A stretch of 64,000 nt of DNA from Serratia liquefaciens (GTDB lineage: Bacteria; Pseudomonadota; Gammaproteobacteria; Enterobacterales; Enterobacteriaceae): positions 310,001 to 374,000 of the forward strand of contig NZ_CP088930.1 of NCBI RefSeq assembly GCF_027594825.1. The letters are read 5' to 3'. Shown in pieces: positions 1 through 7,989 of this stretch (positions within the stretch are counted from its first letter, which is position 1; every line of letters starts with the position of its first letter). The position numbers and the translations under genes are program-made. The notes beneath the pieces were generated by a model that had not been told where the DNA came from, did no database searches, and was given only the letters and a program-made list of their open reading frames with translations.

Positions 1-1562
1 ACGGTGCCAAAGTGGCCGCACAAATTTTGCAGGCCGGCGGTAATGCTGTCGATGCTGCGGTCGCGACCGCCTTTACGCTGGCGGTGACCTACCCGGAGGC
101 CGGCAACATCGGCGGCGGCGGTTTTATGACCCTGTACGTCGACGGCAAGCCCTACTTCCTCGACTACCGGGAAGTCGCGCCCAAAGCGGCCACCAAAACC
201 ATGTACCTTAACGAAAAAGGCGAAGTGATCGAAAACCTCAGCCTGGTGGGCACCAAGGCCGCCGGCGTACCCGGCACGGTACTCGGGCTGTGGGAGGCGC
301 ATAAACGCTTCGGCAAGTTGCCCTGGGCAGAGCTGCTGACCCCGGCTATCGGCTATGCGCAACAAGGCTTTAAGGTGGCCGATCAGCAATACCAATACCG
401 CGAGGATGCCAACAAGCTGTTCGCTGAAAAAACCAACTTCGGCGATTACTTTGGCAGCATGAAACCCGGCGCGGTGTTTAAACAGCCGGAGCTGGCCAAA
501 ACGCTGGAGCGCATCGCCAACCGGGGTGCAGAGGACTTCTATCAGGGGGAAACCGCCAAACTGTTGATCGCCCAGATGCAGCACGATGGCGGCCTGATCA
601 CCCAGCAGGATTTGACTGACTATCGGGTGAAGTGGCGCGAACCGATGAAAATCGCCTGGCGCGGCAATACCCTTTATACCGCCCCGCTGCCCAGCTCAGG
701 TGGCATCGCGCTGGCGCAGTTACTGGGCATAAAAGAAGACCGAGCTGCCGATTTCAAAGGCGTAGCGCTTAATTCCGCCCGCTATATTCACTTACTGTCG
801 GAAATCGAAAAGCGCGTCTTTGCCGATCGCGCCGATTACCTTGGCGATCCTGACTTTGCCAAGGTGCCGGTTGCCCAGTTGGTCGCCCCGGATTATTTGC
901 AAAAGCGGGCTGCGGAGATCAACCCGACCGCCATTTCACCGACCGAAAAGGTGCGCCCAGGGTTAGAGCCCCATCAAACCACGCATTTCTCGATTGTTGA
1001 CGCTCAGGGTAACGCGGTCAGCAATACCTATACGCTGAACTGGGACTTCGGCAGCGGTGTCGTGGTGAAAGGCGCAGGCTTCCTGTTGAATGACGAAATG
1101 GACGACTTCAGCGCCAAACCGGGCGTGGCCAATGCCTTTGGCGTGGTCGGTAGCGACGCCAACGCCATTGAGCCGGGCAAACGCATGCTTTCGTCCATGA
1201 GCCCGACCATTATCACCCGCGACGGCAACGTTAGCCTGGTGATCGGTACCCCTGGCGGTTCCCGCATTTTCACCTCGATTTTCCAGGTGATAAACAATCT
1301 CTATGACTACCGGTTACCGCTGGAGCAAGCGGTGGCCGCTCAGCGCGTCCATCACCAACTGTTGCCGAAAGACACTATCTTCTACGACGCTTTTGCCCCA
1401 CTGACCGGCAACGTGGCCGACCAGTTGAAAGCCATGGGATACACACTGGAAGATCAGGGCTGGTACATGGGGGATATACAGGCGATCCGCGTCAATGGTG
1501 ACACGCCGGAAACCGCCTCCGATCCGCGTGGCCGTGGTGTGGGGTTGGTAGTGAAGAAATAA
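1..1562 (+). CDS. ggt: gamma-glutamyltransferase, 5' end outside window
   Basis: Periplasmic gamma-glutamyltransferase of the N-terminal nucleophile hydrolase superfamily, which cleaves glutathione and transfers gamma-glutamyl groups. The frame is open from the first bases (GAKVAAQILQAGGNAVDAAV), so the signal peptide and roughly 60 N-terminal residues lie before the window; a GTG at 12 is internal. The autoprocessing and catalytic threonine is the first Thr of TTHFSIVD (codon 978-980), which starts the small subunit. The small-subunit motifs NDEMDDFSAKPG, SSMSPTI and GTPGGSR are intact, and the C-terminus ends near SDPRGRGVG as in the family. A strong terminator follows at once. The family is certain and the truncation is only by the window edge. 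Confidence 0.95.
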   Translation, partial: GAKVAAQILQAGGNAVDAAVATAFTLAVTYPEAGNIGGGGFMTLYVDGKPYFLDYREVAPKAATKTMYLNEKGEVIENLSLVGTKAAGVPGTVLGLWEAHKRFGKLPWAELLTPAIGYAQQGFKVADQQYQYREDANKLFAEKTNFGDYFGSMKPGAVFKQPELAKTLERIANRGAEDFYQGETAKLLIAQMQHDGGLITQQDLTDYRVKWREPMKIAWRGNTLYTAPLPSSGGIALAQLLGIKEDRAADFKGVALNSARYIHLLSEIEKRVFADRADYLGDPDFAKVPVAQLVAPDYLQKRAAEINPTAISPTEKVRPGLEPHQTTHFSIVDAQGNAVSNTYTLNWDFGSGVVVKGAGFLLNDEMDDFSAKPGVANAFGVVGSDANAIEPGKRMLSSMSPTIITRDGNVSLVIGTPGGSRIFTSIFQVINNLYDYRLPLEQAVAAQRVHHQLLPKDTIFYDAFAPLTGNVADQLKAMGYTLEDQGWYMGDIQAIRVNGDTPETASDPRGRGVGLVVKK

Positions 1563-1568
1563 CGACAA

Positions 1569-1609
1569 AAAACCGGGCGCCTCGGTGAGAAATGCGCCCG
1601 GTTTTTATT
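1569..1609 (+). terminator. rho-independent terminator of ggt
   Basis: Stem CCGGGCGC (1573-1580) pairs with GCGCCCGG (1594-1601). It is preceded by an A-run and followed by a T-rich tail, seven bases after the ggt stop codon. Confidence 0.9.
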
Positions 1610-1786
1610 TTTACTCTGCGGCACGTATGACATTTGTTTGATTTACGCTCTCAAGTTGCTCGCTTAACCAACAGGCACACAGTTTATTCCTAATTTCCGA
1701 CACGTAATGCCTTCATTTCTTATACTCTCCTGCCGACCCGTTAACGGGCCGCGTTTCTTTTCTATCCCCACCCACAAGGAGTCATC

Positions 1787-2365
1787 ATGAAAAATAACGA
1801 GCGCAAGCATCTCACGCGCCCGGAGATCGAGCGCATGCTGGTCGCCGCCGGCGACAGCCCCGATCCGGAACGCAATACCTGCCTGCTGTGGATGTGCTTT
1901 ATTCACGGCTGCCGGGTCAGTGAACTGACCGGGCTGCATCTGGCAGATCTGGATATGGCGGCAGGCAGCCTGTACGTGCGTCGCCTCAAAAACGGGCTGT
2001 CTACCGTGCAACCTCTGCATCCCATGGAGCGTGATTTGCTGGCGCGCTGGCTGGAGCGCAGACAGCGCTACCCGGGGGCGAACGATTACGACTGGCTATT
2101 TTTATCCCACAAGGGCGGGCGGCTTTCTCGCTCCCGCATTTATCGGATACTGAAGCAATTAGGGGAACGGGCAGGACTGACGATTGCGGTACATCCCCAT
2201 ATGTTACGTCACGCCTGCGGCTACGCGTTGGCGGATAAAGGGGCGGATACCCGGCTGATTCAGGATTATCTTGGCCATCGCAACATCCAGCATACTGTGC
2301 TGTATACGGCCAGTAATGCAGGACGATTCAAGGCGTTGTGGTTCGAGGAAAATGTAACATTTTGA
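1787..2365 (+). CDS. FimB/FimE-type tyrosine site-specific recombinase
   Basis: A 192-residue minimal tyrosine recombinase of the FimB/FimE/MrpI group, which lacks a separate arm-binding domain and inverts short promoter segments before fimbrial operons. The catalytic set is complete: Arg43 (GCRVSEL), Lys68, His138 and Arg141 (HMLRHACG), His164 (GHRN) and Tyr173 (VLYTAS). The SD AAGGAG lies 7 bases before ATG 1787. The TGA stop (2363-2365) forms the first three bases of the left inverted repeat of the adjacent segment, so gene and target site are fused end to end. Only one recombinase is present, so whether it switches both ways (FimB-like) or one way (FimE-like) cannot be told from sequence. 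Confidence 0.93.
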   Translation: MKNNERKHLTRPEIERMLVAAGDSPDPERNTCLLWMCFIHGCRVSELTGLHLADLDMAAGSLYVRRLKNGLSTVQPLHPMERDLLARWLERRQRYPGANDYDWLFLSHKGGRLSRSRIYRILKQLGERAGLTIAVHPHMLRHACGYALADKGADTRLIQDYLGHRNIQHTVLYTASNAGRFKALWFEENVTF

Positions 2366-2378
2366 ACCAAAGTGTCAC
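2363..2378 (+). repeat. left inverted repeat (IRL) of invertible element
   Basis: TGAACCAAAGTGTCAC, the exact reverse complement of 2645-2660. Its first three bases are the recombinase stop codon, which inversion would leave unchanged. Confidence 0.92.
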
Positions 2379-2379
2379 T

Positions 2380-2409
2380 ATACTAAGTTTCTGCTGCTAA
2401 AAACGTCAA
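2380..2409 (-). promoter_or_regulatory. outward promoter inside the invertible element
   Basis: On the minus strand TTGACG (2409-2404) is separated by 18 bp from TAGTAT (2385-2380), with conserved T1, A2, A5 and T6 in the -10. Transcription would start within or just beyond the left repeat and run toward the recombinase. In the opposite orientation the same promoter would drive the fimbrial genes, as fimA is driven in E. coli. Confidence 0.6.
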
Positions 2410-2644
2410 TTTTTTTCTGCAAAATTTCCGCAATTTGATTTTTATTTTTGAATATCATCCAGTTACAATCATCTACCTGAAACGTCATTTTCCAGCATAT
2501 TATACTTTCCCACTTTTAAGCCTTGTTGCTCTGTCGTTACTCAATTCACTAATCCAGTTTATTACGCTGAAATAGCGCCATCCATGGCCTTTTTTTAGCG
2601 ATATCGTACGCCATCATCCGCCTTTTTAGTCATAAATCCATAAT

Positions 2645-2660
2645 GTGACACTTTGGTTCA
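2645..2660 (-). repeat. right inverted repeat (IRR) of invertible element
   Basis: GTGACACTTTGGTTCA, perfect reverse complement of 2363-2378. It ends 74 bp before the chosen chaperone start. Confidence 0.92.
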
Positions 2661-2734
2661 TTATGTTGCGTTTTTATCGGTCGCAAAACGGGGCTTATTC
2701 AGCCATTTTTATGCCTCACAGGGAGTGTGCAGAC

Positions 2735-3469
2735 ATGCCAAAAATCCACCGCGTGGCAGGGCTCACCCGCCGCAAATTCGTCGGGCTGACTGCCGCCCTG
2801 ATGCTGGTCAACACCGGTTGCCTGGCCAACCTGACGGTCTACCCGATCAGCGCCGACATCGGTCCCGGCCAGGAGGCCACCACGCTGCAGGTGCTGTCCA
2901 AATCACCGCAGACCCAATACGTCCGTGTCGGCGTTAAACGTATCCTCAACCCGGCCACCCCACGCGAAACCGAGGTCGATGTCGCCAGCCAGCAAGGGTT
3001 GGTGGTGTCGCCGGACAAGTTCGCCCTGCCCGCCGGTGCCTCGCGCACCGTGCGATTAATCAGCCTGGCAACGCCCCCGCAGGAAGAAGCCTGGCGGGTC
3101 TATTTCGAGCCGGTGGCCTCACTGAGCGAAGACGAGCCTCCCGCCACACAAAACGCCCAGGTGAACGTCAACCTGGTCTGGGGTGTACTGGTCCGCCTGC
3201 TACCCGCCGTCCCACAACCACAACTGGCGCGCAGCGCCGACGGCAGCCAGTTACTCAACCCGGGCAACGTACGCCTGGGCGTATTGAAAGTGGGTCACTG
3301 TACGCCAGCCTGTCGCTGGCAGCAGATTGACCGCAGTGTCTATCCCGGTGAAGCCCTGGTGCTGCCCACCGGGATGTCAGGTGGCGTGGTACGCGTGGAA
3401 TATCGCGACGGCGCCCCCACTCCGACGACGGCGGATTTGCCGGCCGGAGCCTCAACCCCAAAAAACTGA
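2735..3469 (+). CDS. alpha-fimbrial (CS1-type) periplasmic chaperone
   Basis: Periplasmic chaperone of the alternate chaperone-usher class (CfaA/CooB/CblB-like), which holds pilins before delivery to the usher. The chosen start ATG 2735 has GGGAG nine bases upstream. The frame is open back into the right inverted repeat, but those codons are not chaperone-like. Mature sequence would begin at NLTVYPISADIG after residue 31, matching the conserved YPIS opening of this family; PAGASRTVRL and the VNLVWGVLVRL strand are also typical. The signal peptide is odd in containing TRRKFVG, which resembles a twin-arginine motif. First gene of the fimbrial operon, 21 bp before the pilin gene. Confidence 0.9.
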   Translation: MPKIHRVAGLTRRKFVGLTAALMLVNTGCLANLTVYPISADIGPGQEATTLQVLSKSPQTQYVRVGVKRILNPATPRETEVDVASQQGLVVSPDKFALPAGASRTVRLISLATPPQEEAWRVYFEPVASLSEDEPPATQNAQVNVNLVWGVLVRLLPAVPQPQLARSADGSQLLNPGNVRLGVLKVGHCTPACRWQQIDRSVYPGEALVLPTGMSGGVVRVEYRDGAPTPTTADLPAGASTPKN

Positions 3470-3490
3470 AATAACCAATAAGGATGTTGT

Positions 3491-4015
3491 ATGAAAAAGT
3501 TGTATACCTTTGCCCCTATCGCCCTGGCCACCCTGTTCTCCCTGTCTGCCATGGCGGTACAGAAAGACATCACCATCACCGCCGATATCGACCCGACGGT
3601 TGAACTGCTGCAGGCCGACGGCACCGCGCTGCCGTCCAGCCTGAAAATGACCTACCTGCCCGGCGTCGGCCTGCAAAAGAAAACCCTCAGCACCAAAATC
3701 TTCACCAATGACGTGAAGAGCCAAGTCGAAATGCGTCTGCTGACCGCGCCGGTGCTGGCGTCCAACACCAAACCCAGCGCCACCGCCATCCCGCTGAGCG
3801 TCAGCTACAACGGCAAGACGCTGACCACCGCCGTGACCAAGGACAGCACGCTCAAACCGACCGACCTGTTCCCGAACGGCCGTCTGGATGCGGGCTCGGT
3901 GCCGTTTGACCTGGTCATTTCACAAACCACCCAGGCCGCCATCACCGAGTCCGGCAGCTACCAGGGCGTGGTCAGCCTGGTGCTGAATACCGCCACCGCT
4001 GCAGTTGGAGGTTAA
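3491..4015 (+). CDS. alpha-fimbria major pilin (CS1/CblA type)
   Basis: Major structural subunit, 174 residues with a Sec signal peptide cleaved after AMA (residue 22). The mature N-terminus VQKDITITADIDP is the donor-strand segment typical of CfaB, CooA and CblA pilins, followed by VELLQADGTALPSS. There are no cysteines, which fits CS1-type pilins and differs from type 1 pilins. SD AAGGA (3480-3484) precedes ATG 3491. A hairpin with a short T-run lies directly downstream, expected to raise pilin output above that of usher and adhesin. Confidence 0.93.
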   Translation: MKKLYTFAPIALATLFSLSAMAVQKDITITADIDPTVELLQADGTALPSSLKMTYLPGVGLQKKTLSTKIFTNDVKSQVEMRLLTAPVLASNTKPSATAIPLSVSYNGKTLTTAVTKDSTLKPTDLFPNGRLDAGSVPFDLVISQTTQAAITESGSYQGVVSLVLNTATAAVGG

Positions 4016-4034
4016 TAAAAGAACCCATATCGAC

Positions 4035-4060
4035 AGGGCGCGCCTCCGGTGCGCCCTTTT
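4035..4060 (+). terminator. attenuating hairpin between pilin and usher genes
   Basis: AGGGCGC (4035-4041) pairs with GCGCCCT (4051-4057) followed by TTTT. It lies inside the operon and most likely gives partial termination, setting a high pilin-to-usher ratio. Confidence 0.7.
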
Positions 4061-4104
4061 CCCGGGTCTGGATGACCCCGGTTTGACCAAGGGAACTGAA
4101 CGCC

Positions 4105-6735
4105 ATGAATACCCGCTACCACCCACTGTATCTGGCCCTGCTGTTGGCCTGCCAGGCTGAGGCCGCGTCGCAGGTACCGCCGGGATTCGAATCACTGCTG
4201 CTGGGGCAGACGGAGCGGCTGGAAGTGCGGTTGCCGGGCCGCTCGCTCGGACTGTTTGTCGTCGAAGTCAAGCCCGATACCCTCACCTTTGAAACGCCGG
4301 AGACCGTGCTGGCGGCCGCAGGCCTGCAAGCATTATCCGAACCACAACAAAAACAGGCATTGCAGGCCCTGAGCCAACCGCTGGCACGCCATGGCAACCT
4401 GGCCTGCAACGGCAGCGCGACGCCGGGCTGCGGCTATGTCGCCACCGACAGCGTGGCGGCCATTCTGGATGAAAGCGAGGGCGCGGTGCTGTTATTTATG
4501 AAACCGACCTGGCTGGCCAGCATGAAACAGGACCAGCGCTGGCTGACCCCAACCCCGGCGGCGAAAAACGCCTTTATCCACCGTCAGACCGCCAACTACA
4601 GCGGCGACAAGGACAGCCAGAATCTGGCGCTGAACGGCACCGGGGCACTGGGGCTGGGCGAGCGCCGCTTTCTTGGCGGCAACTGGGCCTACACCTGGAA
4701 CCGGGTGCGCGACGCCAGCGCCAGCCGCCTGTGGTTTGACAATCTCTATGCGCGACAGGACATGGGCAACCGCTACTACCTGCAGGCGGGCCGCATGGAC
4801 CAGCGCAACCTCTCCAGCCCGCTGGGCGGCAACTTTGGTTTTACCCTGCTGCCGCTGACCCGCTTTGACGGTCTGCGGCTGGGGACCACCGACGCCTACG
4901 TCAACCAGAGCCTCAGCCGTGATGCCACCCCGGTGATGGTCCAGGTCAACCGCAATGCCCGGGTCGATATTTATCGCGGCAGCCAGCTGTTGGGCAGCCA
5001 GTATTTTTCACCGGGGATGCACGCCCTGAACAGCGACGGTTTTCCGCCCGGCAGCTACCCGCTGGAGCTGCGGGTGTATGAAGACGGGGTGCTGCAACGC
5101 AGCGAAAGCCAGCCGTTCAGCAAGGGCGGCAGCGCCTTCAGCGACCGCTGGCAATGGTTTTTTCAGGGCGGGAAATCTTCAGCGGAGCGTTCAGCCTCAC
5201 CAGGGTCGGCCTCTTCAGGCACCGGCGCCGCCGGGGTGCAGCTGGCGCTGTGGCGCAACCTGCAACTGACCAGCGGCGTGGCGAAAACGCAGGGCACCAC
5301 CTACAACGAAACCCGGCTCGACGCGCAACACGCCTTCAGCTTTGGCGTACTGACCCTGGCCGTCAGCGGGCTGGCCGGCAACGACGGCACCCGGGGCAAC
5401 AGCCAGCAACTGAGCTTTGTCGACGGCTTTTCCGCCAGCCTGTACCGCTTTCACCTTGGCGGTGCCGGCTGCGGCCAGACAGACAACGGCCACAACAACG
5501 ATATGGGCTGCTACACCTCGCTCAACGGCTCATTCTCGGTGCCGATTGCCGGCTGGAGCGCCACGCTGGGCTACAGCGACACGCAAAACAACGGGCGCAG
5601 CTACCAACGGCCAGTCTCGGCAGACGGTCTGGTGCCCGCACAAACCCTGCGCAGCGCCGACCAACGCAACCGCACCTGGCAACTGGGGCTGTCGCGGGCC
5701 TTCAACTGGGGCGGTACCACCGTCAGCACCCGGCTGGGGGGCTTTCGCAACCGCAACGGGCAGACCACCGACAACGGCGTTTACCTCGGTTTTACTCTGT
5801 CGCGTACCGACAGCGCAGCACAAACCGGTGGCAGCGACAGCTACAGCAGCGCCGGGGTGGACTGGCGCAACGGCGGAGGCCAGGCGCAGACCAGCTACAA
5901 CCTCAACCATACCCGCATGTGGCAGCAAGAGACCTACCGCGAACTGGCGGTGAACTTCTCCGGCTACAACGACGAAAGCTACAGCGGCAGCCTCGGCGGC
6001 CGCACCAACGGACGCTACGGTGACCTGAGCGGCACCTTGAGCGACAGCCGCCGTCGCGGCGGAGGTAACCGCAGCGCATTGACCGGTGGCTACTCTTCGG
6101 CCATGGCGCTGTCCAGTGACGGCCTGTTCTGGGGCGGCAACGGCGGCGGTGAGCCTGCCGCCGGACTGGTGGTGCGGGTAGCCCCGGCGGACGAAAACGG
6201 CGGGGCCGCGCAGGTGAACGGCGGCAATACCCGCCCGCTGACGCTCGGTTTTGGGCAAAGCACCCTGCTGCCGCTGGAGGGCTATCAGCTTGCCAGCGTG
6301 GCGGTGCGGGACATCGCCGGCACCTCCGGCGGTGGGGTCGCCAACGTGAACGGCGGCGCGGGCGAAGGCCGTTACTTCCTGCCGCCGGGCCGGTTACTGG
6401 TGCGCGAGGTCAGCGCTAATATCACCTGGGTGTATATCGGCCAGGCGCTGGGGGCGAATGGCCAACCGCTGGCCAATGCGCAGGTGCTTAATCAGGCGCT
6501 GCCGGCGCTGGGGGCCGACGGCGGCTTTACCCTGCAGGCCAAACAGAAGGTGCCGGCGCTGTGGCTGATGAGCGACGGACAGCTGATGCGCTGCCCGCTG
6601 CGGGTCAAGGCGGTGCGGGATATCTTGCAAATTGTTGGCGCAACGCGCTGCGTCGCCGCTGGCGCAGAAGGACTGCCGCAGTCGCTGCTGATGACGCCAC
6701 GGGTAATGAAACTGCTGGCAACGGCCAAACGCTAA
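4105..6735 (+). CDS. alpha-fimbrial outer membrane usher (CfaC/CooC/CblC type)
   Basis: Outer membrane usher of 876 residues, the assembly pore of the alpha-fimbria. A signal peptide ends at QAEA near residue 21. An N-terminal periplasmic domain is followed by a long beta-barrel region rich in alternating Ser, Gly, Asn and aromatic residues (about 150-670), with the plug region in DIYRGSQLLGSQYFSPGMH. The C-terminal periplasmic domain carries the cysteine pair CPLRVKAV...GATRC. SD AAGGGA lies 10 bases before ATG 4105. Length and layout fit the CS1-type ushers, which lack close similarity to FimD. Several long open frames on both strands inside this gene are composition shadows. Confidence 0.93.
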   Translation: MNTRYHPLYLALLLACQAEAASQVPPGFESLLLGQTERLEVRLPGRSLGLFVVEVKPDTLTFETPETVLAAAGLQALSEPQQKQALQALSQPLARHGNLACNGSATPGCGYVATDSVAAILDESEGAVLLFMKPTWLASMKQDQRWLTPTPAAKNAFIHRQTANYSGDKDSQNLALNGTGALGLGERRFLGGNWAYTWNRVRDASASRLWFDNLYARQDMGNRYYLQAGRMDQRNLSSPLGGNFGFTLLPLTRFDGLRLGTTDAYVNQSLSRDATPVMVQVNRNARVDIYRGSQLLGSQYFSPGMHALNSDGFPPGSYPLELRVYEDGVLQRSESQPFSKGGSAFSDRWQWFFQGGKSSAERSASPGSASSGTGAAGVQLALWRNLQLTSGVAKTQGTTYNETRLDAQHAFSFGVLTLAVSGLAGNDGTRGNSQQLSFVDGFSASLYRFHLGGAGCGQTDNGHNNDMGCYTSLNGSFSVPIAGWSATLGYSDTQNNGRSYQRPVSADGLVPAQTLRSADQRNRTWQLGLSRAFNWGGTTVSTRLGGFRNRNGQTTDNGVYLGFTLSRTDSAAQTGGSDSYSSAGVDWRNGGGQAQTSYNLNHTRMWQQETYRELAVNFSGYNDESYSGSLGGRTNGRYGDLSGTLSDSRRRGGGNRSALTGGYSSAMALSSDGLFWGGNGGGEPAAGLVVRVAPADENGGAAQVNGGNTRPLTLGFGQSTLLPLEGYQLASVAVRDIAGTSGGGVANVNGGAGEGRYFLPPGRLLVREVSANITWVYIGQALGANGQPLANAQVLNQALPALGADGGFTLQAKQKVPALWLMSDGQLMRCPLRVKAVRDILQIVGATRCVAAGAEGLPQSLLMTPRVMKLLATAKR

Positions 6736-6753
6736 CCACAGGACAAAAACAGA

Positions 6754-7923
6754 ATGAAGGCAATACTTAACCAAAGGGTAAAAAAGATATTTGTGTGCGG
6801 CCTGCTGCCGCTACTGATGACGGTAGCCAGTTATCCGGCACAGGCAGACCGCGTGCCGCCAGCGGATAACCACCAGATAATTACCCTGAGCTATGACAAA
6901 AGTGCACTGCCGGCGGACAATTATATCTGGAATATGGCTTCTGGTGGATATGATACCGTCGACCGAATACCGTGGAGCAGGAATGCCTGGGTTTGTCTGT
7001 CTGACGGCGATACGTCAACAGGCAGTTGCCCATCGAAGGCGCTGGACTGGGATGTTTATCATAACGCCGAGGGGAAACTATCATTAACCTTTACAGAGCA
7101 GCGTAGCCATCATTTTGTAGTTTTGACGCTAAAAAATATTAACAGAGGCAAATATTATGGAACTAGTTGTGCAGCAATAGCTGGCTATTATTACCCAATG
7201 TATGCTGCCGGCTACAATTGGTGTATCGACGGTAATGCCTCCAGAGCTGCCAGAACTCTCTCTGTTTATCTCCCACAAACCGAACTGGCCAAGCTCCCCA
7301 CCGGCGGCGTCTGGAAAGCCAAACTGGTGCTAAACGAGATGATGTGGGATCCCTATGTCAAAGTCGCCACCTTCTCCGCCGATATCACCCTCAACGTCAC
7401 CGATAAAAACAACGGCGCGATTTATTTACCAGCCTTTGGCAGCGCCACGCCGCGCGTTGACCTCAACCTGCGTACCCACCCCCTTTCCACTGCCCCCGGC
7501 GGCGAAGTCTCCGGCCAATCCAATATCGATATGTGCCTGTACGACGGTTACAACAGCAACAGCCCCTGGCTGAAGGTCACGCTGGCCGATCAGCAAAGCG
7601 TCGCCGGCCGCGCGGCGGACGTATTCTCGGTCAGCCGCGACGGCAGCAGCGCCACCGCCGCCGCCGATCGCATCGATTACCGCGTCACCCTCAACTACAA
7701 TAATCAGCCGCAAAAGGTGAATAACGGTCAGGCGATTACCCTCACTGGCGTCAACACCGCGCTGATCCGTCCGGTGGTGCTGCCCGGCATCCCCTTCCCG
7801 GTGGTCTGCACCCCGGCACCGCTGACGCTGGACGTCTTGCCATTCGCCAAGCTGAGCAAGGCCGCCGGCCATTTTACCGGCACGCTGCGCGTCACCCTCA
7901 GCGCGGATGCACTGGCCCCGTAA
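6754..7923 (+). CDS. alpha-fimbria tip adhesin (CfaE/CooD/CblD type)
   Basis: Tip adhesin of 389 residues with a Sec signal peptide (cleavage near AQA, residue 31). The N-terminal half is the putative receptor-binding domain, with paired cysteines such as WVCLSDG/GSCPSK and GTSCAAI/NWCIDG. The C-terminal pilin-like domain contains the CfaE-family features TGGVWKAKLVLN, ITLNVTDKN, IYLPAFGSATPRVDLNL and NIDMCLYDGYNS. The coding sequence of the N-terminal domain (about 6890-7250) is clearly more AT-rich than the C-terminal half and the rest of the operon, suggesting a recombined or fast-changing binding domain. Last gene of the operon, followed by a strong terminator. Confidence 0.9.
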   Translation: MKAILNQRVKKIFVCGLLPLLMTVASYPAQADRVPPADNHQIITLSYDKSALPADNYIWNMASGGYDTVDRIPWSRNAWVCLSDGDTSTGSCPSKALDWDVYHNAEGKLSLTFTEQRSHHFVVLTLKNINRGKYYGTSCAAIAGYYYPMYAAGYNWCIDGNASRAARTLSVYLPQTELAKLPTGGVWKAKLVLNEMMWDPYVKVATFSADITLNVTDKNNGAIYLPAFGSATPRVDLNLRTHPLSTAPGGEVSGQSNIDMCLYDGYNSNSPWLKVTLADQQSVAGRAADVFSVSRDGSSATAAADRIDYRVTLNYNNQPQKVNNGQAITLTGVNTALIRPVVLPGIPFPVVCTPAPLTLDVLPFAKLSKAAGHFTGTLRVTLSADALAP

Positions 7924-7941
7924 TCTTCAACGCGCTAGCGA

Positions 7942-7984
7942 TAAAAAAACGGGCGCACCAGTGAAAGGTACGCCCGTTTTTTTG
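7942..7984. terminator. bidirectional terminator after the fimbrial operon
   Basis: ACGGGCG (7949-7955) pairs with CGCCCGT (7971-7977), with an A7 run before and a T7 run after. It serves the fimbrial operon on the plus strand and the convergent gene on the minus strand. Confidence 0.9.
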
Positions 7985-7989
7985 GGGTT

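Larger units (their letters stand above)
2363..2660. promoter_or_regulatory. fimS-like invertible promoter element
   Basis: The segment is 298 bp, close to the 314-bp E. coli fimS, AT-rich and non-coding. It is bounded by perfect 16-bp inverted repeats and lies exactly between a FimB-type recombinase and a fimbrial operon. Inside, the best promoter match is on the minus strand next to the left repeat. Inversion would place it 75-100 bp before the chaperone gene, pointing into the operon. A perfect TATAAT on the minus strand (ATTATA at 2499-2504) lacks a good -35. No strong plus-strand promoter was found. The orientation shown is therefore read as phase OFF (inference). Confidence 0.85.

Noticed and set aside
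2735..2827. Lipoprotein reading of the chaperone signal peptide (NTGC)
   Set aside because: The residues before the cysteine do not make a lipobox, and the mature start NLTVYPIS matches other CS1-type chaperones.
5154..6258. Long open frames on both strands inside the usher gene (289 and 242 codons)
   Set aside because: They are Arg/Gln/Ala-rich or Val/Ala-rich composition shadows of the GC-rich usher gene, with no ribosome site or family features.
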